This document shows, one piece after another, positions 1-5,056 of a stretch of 5,943 nt of DNA. The position numbers and the translations under genes were made by a program. The DNA comes from DATDRQ01 sp035291645. GTDB lineage: Bacteria; Chloroflexota; Anaerolineae; Anaerolineales; UBA4823. The notes beneath the pieces are model-generated. The model made no database searches. It was not told the DNA's origin and saw nothing but the letters and a program-made list of their open reading frames with translations. Position 1 is the stretch's first letter. Every line of letters starts with the position of its first letter. The stretch is from NCBI GenBank assembly GCA_035291645.1, contig DATDRQ010000003.1, forward strand, positions 1 to 5,943, in the 5' to 3' direction.

Positions 1-187
1 GCTCGGCGTTCTGGCGCGCTTCGGCGGCCACGCGCGCGTCCTCTAATCCCTGGGCGATCGCCGTCCGCCGCCTTTCGAGCAGGGTCAGGATCGGCTTGTA
101 GACCCAGGCGCGCAGGATCACGAAAATAATCGCAAAATTGAAGATCTGGACAAACAGATATCCCAGATTAAGTCCTAGCCCTTCCAA
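1..187 (-). CDS. atpF: F1Fo ATP synthase subunit b, N-terminal part (3' end outside window)
   Basis: Peripheral stalk subunit that anchors F1 to the a subunit in the membrane. The first 62 codons are present and the frame runs off the left edge. Start is TTG at 187, with AAAGGAG 7 bases upstream and an in-frame TAA just before. The N-terminus is polar-poor and hydrophobic (GLNLGYLFVQIFNFAIIFVIL, residues 5-25), forming the single membrane anchor. Next come VYKPILTLLERRRTAIAQGLEDAR, matching the b-subunit pattern KPI/L...R...I..GL..A, and then the start of the alanine- and charge-rich helix (AAEARQNAE) that dimerises as a coiled coil. It follows atpE by 105 bases, as expected for an atp operon; atpH and atpA would be expected further left. 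A ribosome binding site and family match make the call firm despite truncation. Confidence 0.93.
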   Translation of the reverse strand, partial: MEGLGLNLGYLFVQIFNFAIIFVILRAWVYKPILTLLERRRTAIAQGLEDARVAAEARQNAE

Positions 188-194
188 ATTAGCG

Positions 195-201
195 CTCCTT
201 T
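195..201 (-). promoter_or_regulatory. Ribosome binding site supporting the TTG start of atpF
   Basis: AAAGGAG on the minus strand leaves 7 bases to TTG 187. A TAA lies in frame just upstream (203-205), with no ATG or GTG in between, so TTG is the only sensible start. Confidence 0.75.
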
Positions 202-282
202 CTTAACTGCCAGAAGCAGAATGGTTGACACCCAGTGGCAGCCGGCGGCGGGATATAAAACAATGCCTCCACCTGCCATTGA

Positions 283-292
283 ACCGGCCGGT
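283..292. repeat. Perfect 10-bp palindrome just after the atpE stop
   Basis: ACCGGCCGGT begins directly after the TAG of atpE (295-293). As RNA it could form only a 3-bp stem on its own. No T tract follows, so it is not a simple terminator. Function is unknown and it may be chance in GC-rich DNA. Confidence 0.3.
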
Positions 293-520
293 CTACCCGA
301 CAAACAGGATGAGCAGCGCGACCACCAGGCAGTAAATCGCGACCGCCTCGGCGAAGGCGATCCCCAGGATCATGTTCGTCTGGACGGAGCCGCCCGCATC
401 CGGATTGCGCGCGATGCCCTGCACGGCCCCGTTAACCAACACGCCGATCCCCAATCCTGCGCCGATCGTCCCGATCATCGCCAGCCCGGCCCCAATCAGT
501 CTTGCAGCTTCTACATCCAT
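293..520 (-). CDS. atpE: F1Fo ATP synthase subunit c
   Basis: A 75-residue proteolipid of two transmembrane helices (about 6-30 and 50-74) that forms the rotating ring of Fo. Helix 1 carries the glycine motif GAGLGIG (G20, G22, G24, G26). The polar loop has ARNPD (R38, N39, P40), which contacts the F1 central stalk. Helix 2 carries the ion-binding carboxylate E58 in AFAEAVAIY. Compared with sodium-binding c subunits such as that of Ilyobacter (Q32, E65, S66, Y70), this protein has I25 for the Gln and A59 for the Ser while keeping Y63, so proton coupling is the better prediction. Length is normal. It lies between atpB and atpF, as usual in bacterial atp operons. Gaps of 94 and 105 bases on either side set it apart from its tightly packed neighbours, perhaps because many c copies are needed per complex. 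Confidence 0.97.
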   Translation of the reverse strand: MDVEAARLIGAGLAMIGTIGAGLGIGVLVNGAVQGIARNPDAGGSVQTNMILGIAFAEAVAIYCLVVALLILFVG

Positions 521-534
521 AATGAATTCTTCAA

Positions 535-540
535 CCTCCT
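535..540 (-). promoter_or_regulatory. Ribosome binding site of atpE, unusually distant
   Basis: A perfect AGGAGG on the minus strand lies 14 bases before ATG 520, more than the usual 5 to 10. No in-frame ATG, GTG or TTG lies between them; only an ATT precedes the ATG. The ATG is still the best start because MDVEAARLIGAGLA is a normal c-subunit N-terminus. Confidence 0.6.
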
Positions 541-571
541 GGTCATTTTGATGGTCAGATGATTTCTACAG

Positions 572-587
572 GTTCGATCGATCAAAC
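572..587 (-). repeat. Short hairpin between atpB and atpE
   Basis: The 16 bases GTTTGATCGATCGAAC (minus strand) can fold into a 6-bp stem (one G-U pair) with a TCGA loop. It sits in the 94-base atpB-atpE gap, upstream of the atpE ribosome binding site. No T tract follows, so it is not a terminator. It might stabilise or shape the atpE leader, but that is a guess. Confidence 0.35.
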
Positions 588-614
588 AAGCCGTGTCGCT
601 TTATTTCTGATGGT

Positions 615-1721
615 CTATAGGGTGCCCTCAGGGATGGGCATCTCCTCCTGGAGTTGGTCGTGCTGGAGCACGTGCGCATCCTCTTCGTCGCCGTGTCCTT
701 GGCCGCCATGCCCCTGGGTCGCCTGAGCCATGAAAACCATCGTCAGCATGCCGAACACCAGCGCCTGGATCAGCCCGACAGCAAACTCCAAACCCAGGAA
801 CAGAGACTGGGCGAACACCGGAACCAGGGTGCCGATTACGAACAACAGCACCGACCCGGCGAAGATATTGCCGAACAACCGGAAAGAGAATGACAGGATC
901 TTGGAGATCTCCGAGATCAGCTCCAACAGCCCGACGCCGAAGTCGATCGCCCCGAAGACAGGCCGCCTGAAGATCCCGCCGACGTTGATGAACTTCGTGA
1001 AGTAGGAAGCCCCCAAAGCCCGCACCCCGAAGACCTGCGTCATGAATATAGAAACCAGGGCCAATGCCACGGTAAAGTTGAGGTCCGTCGAAGCTACCCG
1101 CACGAACGGCACCACGGTATAACCGCCCTCGACGGGTTCGGCTGCGTCAGCGGGTTTATAAATCGTCAAAACGCCAGGCAGAACCTCTTTGACCGGATAT
1201 CCATGCTCGCCTTGGTGCAATATCCCGATGCTGTCCACCCCAGGGATCAACTCCATCCAGTTGACGATCAGGACCAGCATGAAAATGGTAGCGAAGAAGG
1301 GGAAGATCCTCCTGGCCCACTTACCCGCCGTCGATTCGGTCAGGTTGTTGAGCGCTTCCAGGATAGCTTCGATCGCCCCCGCGATGCCCTTCGGGATCAG
1401 CTGCCCGCCGCTCATTGCCCGCCGTACGGCCAGCGCGATCAGGATCAGGACCACGTCCGCAATCAAGGTCGCTACCAGGGTGTTGGTCAGATAGAAGGTG
1501 CCCAACACCGGCAGTACGAACAAAGGTGTCTCAGAAAGATTCTCAGCCGGAAGCTGGATGTGGGGCAAAATAGGAGGATAAGCCCGCGCCGCGAAAAAAC
1601 CCATGATGATAAAAGCGATCACGAACCAGCGGTTGGTGCCCCAGCGCCAGGTACGGGTGAGCTTGCTATAATCCTTTTCGACTTCTTCAATGGACTCAGG
1701 CAGATCGTTACGATTCGCCAC
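615..1721 (-). CDS. atpB: F1Fo ATP synthase subunit a
   Basis: Stator proton-channel subunit of Fo, in the cytoplasmic membrane next to the c ring. GTG at 1721 gives 368 residues; GTG at 1730 would add three. It is much longer than E. coli subunit a (271). The essential arginine is R281 in SFRLFGNIFAG (E. coli R210). Q319 matches Q252, S290 sits where E. coli has E219, and E312 sits where it has H245. TDLNFT before helix 3 and NWMELIPG after helix 2 are family motifs. Three additions are visible. The first is an extra hydrophobic segment at about 33-47 before the canonical first helix (about 74-100), with a charged N-terminus. The second is a longer loop at about 160-210 between helices 2 and 3. 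The third is a hydrophilic C-terminal tail at about 335-368 with four histidines and many Glu/Gln/Asp. The extra helix would place the N-terminus in the cytoplasm (inference). Confidence 0.96.
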   Translation of the reverse strand: MANRNDLPESIEEVEKDYSKLTRTWRWGTNRWFVIAFIIMGFFAARAYPPILPHIQLPAENLSETPLFVLPVLGTFYLTNTLVATLIADVVLILIALAVRRAMSGGQLIPKGIAGAIEAILEALNNLTESTAGKWARRIFPFFATIFMLVLIVNWMELIPGVDSIGILHQGEHGYPVKEVLPGVLTIYKPADAAEPVEGGYTVVPFVRVASTDLNFTVALALVSIFMTQVFGVRALGASYFTKFINVGGIFRRPVFGAIDFGVGLLELISEISKILSFSFRLFGNIFAGSVLLFVIGTLVPVFAQSLFLGLEFAVGLIQALVFGMLTMVFMAQATQGHGGQGHGDEEDAHVLQHDQLQEEMPIPEGTL

Positions 1722-2019
1722 GATCGACACCCTCCTGGGAATTACGGGTCGGCGGACCCGCTTTAGGGCTATACCGGGCAGTCACAGATTTCACCACCCA
1801 GAACATCAAGATCAGCGTGATGGGCACGCTGCCCACCATCAGGACGATTGTAAAAAGGGGGCTGCTCCCGAACTGGGTATCCAGCCAGCGGCCGATAAAC
1901 AGGGCTGCAAAGATGATTACGATCGTCAGGCATCCCACCTGACCGGTCACCAGGGCCAGCGTCAGGTTGAGAGAGCGCAGGGTCCGGTCGCGGTCCGGTG
2001 TTTCGCCTGTCTGGCTCAT
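1708..2019 (-). CDS. AtpZ/AtpI-family small membrane protein of the ATP synthase operon
   Basis: A 103-residue protein with two predicted transmembrane helices, at about residues 21-43 and 54-77. They are joined by GRWLDTQFGSSPLFTIV, which resembles the G-x-x-LD...P motif of the AtpZ/AtpI family found as the first gene of many atp operons. N- and C-terminal tails are hydrophilic (R10 to R15; the last 20 residues are polar). Known members assist c-ring assembly or, in some Bacillus, are linked to Mg2+/Ca2+ supply; which applies here cannot be seen. ATG at 2019 is the chosen start because a TAG lies five codons upstream in frame. There is no Shine-Dalgarno sequence, and the predicted transcription start lies within a few bases of the ATG, so translation may be leaderless. 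Its TAA overlaps the atpB start by 14 bases, which suggests coupling. The family call is from motif resemblance. Confidence 0.8.
   Translation of the reverse strand: MSQTGETPDRDRTLRSLNLTLALVTGQVGCLTIVIIFAALFIGRWLDTQFGSSPLFTIVLMVGSVPITLILMFWVVKSVTARYSPKAGPPTRNSQEGVDRGES
1731..1736 (-). promoter_or_regulatory. Ribosome binding site that decides the atpB start
   Basis: A perfect AGGAGG on the minus strand directly abuts GTG 1730 (zero spacing) but lies 9 bases before GTG 1721. Only the second spacing suits initiation, so atpB is placed at 1721. Confidence 0.75.
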
Positions 2020-2028
2020 GGCGGGCAG

Positions 2029-2058
2029 ATTCTAACATGACCCGCCAGCACTCGTCAA
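2029..2058 (-). promoter_or_regulatory. Extended -10 sigma70-type promoter of the atp operon
   Basis: On the minus strand a -35 TTGACG (2058-2053; 5 of 6 consensus bases) is followed after 18 bases by -10 TAGAAT (2034-2029; 5 of 6). TG one base before the hexamer makes an extended -10 (TGTTAGAAT). It is the best promoter match seen in the window, in the only intergenic gap between the two operons. Expected transcription start is about 2022, or up to the A of ATG at 2019, leaving almost no leader before atpZ. Confidence 0.65.
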
Positions 2059-2063
2059 TGTGC

Positions 2064-2102
2064 AAAAAAGGACAAATAACCTTCAGATTGTCGCTTCTGT
2101 CC
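2064..2102 (-). terminator. Candidate weak Rho-independent terminator of the nuo operon
   Basis: On the minus strand GGACA (2102-2098) pairs with TGTCC (2074-2070), followed by six T (2069-2064). A competing inner pairing is GACAA (2092-2088) with TTGTC (2075-2071), which gives a 12-base loop. Both stems are only about 5 bp, slightly extendable with G-U pairs, so termination would be partial. The position, after the nuoN stop and just before the atp promoter, is what makes it plausible. A small AGGTC-A-GACCT inverted repeat (2119-2109) overlaps the nuoN stop codon. Confidence 0.35.
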
Positions 2103-2117
2103 CCGCGCAGGTCTGAC

Positions 2118-3575
2118 CTAGAATAGGGCCGCAGCAGCCGCCGTGGAGAGGTCGAACCACGGCGCAAAGATCGTCCCGAGCAGGATGATCCCGGCGATCA
2201 GCACGGTGATCGCCAGCGCGTACGGGCGCGTGAGTGGCACCGGGACTTCCTCGTTCTCGGACCGGTACAGGTAGACGACCTTCAGGACGATCAGGTAGTA
2301 ATACAGCCCGACGATCGAGTTGAGCACGCCGATCACTGCCAGCCAGACCAGCCCGGTATTGATCGCTGCTGCGAACACGAACACTTTAGCGACGAAACCG
2401 CCCAACGGGGGCATCCCCGCCAGGGAAAGCAGGGCGACCATCAAAGCCAGGGCCAGGGCAGGAGAGCGCCGGCTGAGTGCGGCGTAATCTGCGATCTCGT
2501 CCGAACCAGACACCCGCCAGAAGGCGGCCACGATGCCGAAGGCGGCCAGGTTCGTCACCGTGTAGGCGATCAGGTAGAAGACGACCGAAGCGATCCCGAA
2601 TTGTGAGAGAGCCGCTACCCCGATCAGGGCGTAACCGGCATGGGCGATCGAAGAATAAGCCAACATGCGCTTGATATTCCGCTGCGCCAGGGCCAGGGCG
2701 TTCCCCAGAGTCATCGAGAACACCGACAGCGCTGCGATCAGGATCACCCAATACGGGACGGCCTCTTGACTCGGGAATACGGTCAGCAGGACCCGCATCA
2801 GCACGGCGAACCCGGCTGCCTTGGAAGCCGTCGAGAGAAAACCAGCCACCGGGGTGGGCGCGCCTTCATAGACATCCGGCGCCCAGAAGTGGAACGGCAC
2901 CGCCGAGATCTTGAACCCGAAGCCGACCATGATCAAGATCAGCGTCCCCACCACGAGCATACCCGGCAGTTCGCCCGATACGACGGTTTGGGTGATGGCA
3001 TACAGGTCCGTGGTGCCGGTGAAACCGTACAGCAGACTGAAACCGTACAGCATCACGGTCGAGGTCATCGCCCCGAACAGCAGGTACTTGAAGCCCGCTT
3101 CGGTCGACTTGTTATCGGTCTTGAAGAAACCGGCCAGGACGTACAACGGGATCGAGGTGGTCTCGATCGCCAGGAATAACATCACCAGGTCCGCCGCCGA
3201 GGCCATCAAGCACATCCCCACCGTCGAGGCCAGCAGGAGCAGGTAGAACTCGCCGCGCTGTCCGAGCTGCCTGACTTCCATGGCGAACAGCGAGGTCACG
3301 GCGGCCCCGAACAGGAACAGCATCGTGAACGAGAAGCCCAACCAGTCGAAGCGCAGCATCCCGCCCCACACCGGCACGGATTCGGGCCCCGGGCGGGAAA
3401 AAGCCAGGCTGACGACGAAGATCACCGCTAAACCGCCCGCTGTCAACCAGCCGAGACCGCGCCGCAGGTTGTCCTCGACCAGCAGGTCGTAGACCAGCAC
3501 GATCACGCCCAGGACCACCAGCAGGATCTCCGGCAGGATCGCCCGGACCATCAAGGGATCAATCGAGCTGAACAC
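2118..3575 (-). CDS. nuoN: NADH-quinone oxidoreductase subunit N
   Basis: A 485-residue antiporter-like subunit of complex I, of normal length and highly hydrophobic (about 14 helices). In bacterial complex I, NuoN sits between NuoM and the small NuoA/J/K subunits. Key charges are present: E138 in LFLAIETTSIPLY (E. coli E133), K222 in GFGFKISAVPFHFW (K217), K252 in TASKAAGF (K247), and K397 in LGGFVAKVFVF (K395). APDVYEGAPTPV is the typical NuoN motif after TM7. The start is GTG at 3575, placed immediately after the TAG stop of the upstream nuoM-like gene (zero-base gap). A GGGAGGT Shine-Dalgarno ends 6 bases before it, inside the upstream gene, so translational coupling is likely. It is the last gene of the nuo cluster here; its TAG stop (2120-2118) is followed by a junction with a candidate terminator and the atp promoter. 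Confidence 0.96.
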   Translation of the reverse strand: MFSSIDPLMVRAILPEILLVVLGVIVLVYDLLVEDNLRRGLGWLTAGGLAVIFVVSLAFSRPGPESVPVWGGMLRFDWLGFSFTMLFLFGAAVTSLFAMEVRQLGQRGEFYLLLLASTVGMCLMASAADLVMLFLAIETTSIPLYVLAGFFKTDNKSTEAGFKYLLFGAMTSTVMLYGFSLLYGFTGTTDLYAITQTVVSGELPGMLVVGTLILIMVGFGFKISAVPFHFWAPDVYEGAPTPVAGFLSTASKAAGFAVLMRVLLTVFPSQEAVPYWVILIAALSVFSMTLGNALALAQRNIKRMLAYSSIAHAGYALIGVAALSQFGIASVVFYLIAYTVTNLAAFGIVAAFWRVSGSDEIADYAALSRRSPALALALMVALLSLAGMPPLGGFVAKVFVFAAAINTGLVWLAVIGVLNSIVGLYYYLIVLKVVYLYRSENEEVPVPLTRPYALAITVLIAGIILLGTIFAPWFDLSTAAAAALF

Positions 3576-5048
3576 CTAGGCACCTCCCAGCAGGTTTAGA
3601 ATATTATTCACGCCGGATTCGACCAGGGGAACCATGATGGCAGGGTATATGCCGATGATGATCAGGATCCCGCTTAACAGGGTCAGGGCGACCTTATCCA
3701 GGACAGTCACGTCGCGCACGTGTCCGTCGAATTCCTCCGGCAACTGTCCAAAGAAGACTCTCTGGATGATGCGGATGATATACGAGGCGGTGATGACGAT
3801 CGAGATCGAGGCGACGATGGCGATCCACGGCTGGTCCTGCCATAGCCCCAGGAAGATGGGGAACTCGGCGATGAATCCGGAGAAGCCCGGCATGCCCATC
3901 GAGACCAGGCCGCCGACGATGAACGCCACCGCCACCAGCGGCATGATCCGCGAGAAGCCGCCCAGCTTGGGGATCTCGCGGGTGTGCGCCTGGTCGTACA
4001 CCATCCCGACGACGGCGAAGAAAAGTGCCGTCATGATGCCGTGCGAGAACATCTGCACGCCCGCCCCGATCAACCCGGCCCGGTTCAGAGTGGCGAACCC
4101 CATCAGCACCAGACCCATATGTGAGACCGACGAGAAACCGATCACGTACTTGAAATCGGTCTGCACCGAGGCGATGAACGCCCCGTAGACCACGTTAACC
4201 AGGGTCAACAGGATGATCCACCACATATGGTACGCAGCCCCCTCCGGCAGCAGCATGATCCCCACGCGCAGAGCCGCAAACGCGCCCAGCTTCATCAACA
4301 CCCCTGCATGGAACATGGATACCGCGGTGGGCGCCGCCACGTGGCCGTCCGGGCTCCAGTTGTGGAAGGGGAAGATGCCGCCCAGCACGGCAAAGCCGAA
4401 GAAGACGAACGGGAACCAGAAGATCTGGAACTCTCGGGGGAAATTTGCCTGCTCGAGCGCCAGCATGTCGAAGGTGTTCATGCCGGCGGCGAAGTACATC
4501 GCCAACCCGCCGACCAGTGAGACCACCGACCCGATGAACAGGTACAGGGTCAGCTTCATCGCCGCGTATTCACGCGTCACCTTCCAGCCCCAGATGGAGA
4601 TCAGCAGGTACATCGGGAAGACGGCAATCTCATAAAAGAAGAATAATCCGAATAAGTCCAGGGCGACGAAGACCCCAAACACACCCGAGGCCAGGATGAA
4701 CAGGAAGGCAAAGAACTCGCGCGGCCGGTCGTCGATCCCCCACGAGATCAGCACACCGGTGAACATGACGATGCCGGTCAGCAGGACCAGCGGAGCGCTC
4801 ATCCCATCGACCCCGACATGGTAAGAAATGCCCAGCTGCGGCAGCCAGTTGTATTTCTCCACGAACTGGTACCCGCCGGCTTCGATATCGTACATGAAGT
4901 ACACCCAGCCCGACAGGAACATGGCGAAGAAAGCCGCCGCCAGGGCTGCCATGCGAATCTCGGTCCTCCGCTCACCCGGGATGAGCAGGATCAACATGCC
5001 GGTCAGGATGGGTGTAAAGACGATGACGCTAAGAATTGGAAATGGCAT
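3576..5048 (-). CDS. nuoM: Second NuoM-like subunit of complex I, lacking the TM7 lysine
   Basis: A 490-residue antiporter-like (proton-conducting membrane transporter) protein of about 14 helices, normal length for NuoM. ATG at 5048 is chosen because MPFPILSVIVFTPILTG is a typical NuoM N-terminus and a GAGG Shine-Dalgarno lies 6 bases upstream. The frame stays open upstream to 5315, but that stretch only overlaps the preceding nuoM and encodes charged, non-membrane residues. Conserved charges seen are E140 (E. coli E144) in FFFYEIAVFPMY, K253 (K265) in HAGVLMKLGAFA, E395 (E407) in GFIAEF, and H310 and H336. At the TM7 lysine position (E. coli K234) the sequence reads FAVLGGIFPFHNWSPDGH, giving L222 (codon CTG, 4385-4383). 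The following MP of the E. coli motif is GG. It is clearly a NuoM paralogue and probably an additional or modified pump module in the complex I arm. Whether it conducts protons is uncertain. Confidence 0.93.
   Translation of the reverse strand: MPFPILSVIVFTPILTGMLILLIPGERRTEIRMAALAAAFFAMFLSGWVYFMYDIEAGGYQFVEKYNWLPQLGISYHVGVDGMSAPLVLLTGIVMFTGVLISWGIDDRPREFFAFLFILASGVFGVFVALDLFGLFFFYEIAVFPMYLLISIWGWKVTREYAAMKLTLYLFIGSVVSLVGGLAMYFAAGMNTFDMLALEQANFPREFQIFWFPFVFFGFAVLGGIFPFHNWSPDGHVAAPTAVSMFHAGVLMKLGAFAALRVGIMLLPEGAAYHMWWIILLTLVNVVYGAFIASVQTDFKYVIGFSSVSHMGLVLMGFATLNRAGLIGAGVQMFSHGIMTALFFAVVGMVYDQAHTREIPKLGGFSRIMPLVAVAFIVGGLVSMGMPGFSGFIAEFPIFLGLWQDQPWIAIVASISIVITASYIIRIIQRVFFGQLPEEFDGHVRDVTVLDKVALTLLSGILIIIGIYPAIMVPLVESGVNNILNLLGGA
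3582..3588 (-). promoter_or_regulatory. Ribosome binding site of nuoN
   Basis: GGGAGGT on the minus strand lies within the last codons of the upstream nuoM-like gene. It leaves 6 bases before GTG 3575. It supports the GTG start and coupling of the two genes. Confidence 0.75.
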
Positions 5049-5056
5049 GAACCACC

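Noticed and set aside
225..259. Plus-strand TTGACA followed by TATAAA as a promoter
   Set aside because: The spacer is 23 bases, too long for a sigma70 promoter, and nothing but antisense sequence lies downstream.
189..263. 24-codon minus-strand frame from TTG 263, ending just before atpF
   Set aside because: GGAGG is only 2 bases from the TTG, which is too close, and the peptide has no recognisable feature; it is probably chance.
261..287. Minus-strand promoter inside the atpE-atpF gap (TTCAAT, 17 bases, TTTTAT)
   Set aside because: Only 3 of 6 and 4 of 6 consensus bases match, far weaker than the promoter ahead of atpZ.
221..562. Plus-strand open frame across atpE
   Set aside because: It is antisense to a clear c-subunit gene, has low-complexity charged composition with no recognisable family, and has no good ribosome binding site. 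The other long plus-strand frames (for example 1203-1766, 2640-3179, 3634-4188) are rejected for the same reason.
1769..2167. Minus-strand 132-residue frame across the nuoN-atpZ junction
   Set aside because: It is Arg/Pro/Gly-rich and reads through the atpZ coding region in another frame and across the promoter; it has no family resemblance.
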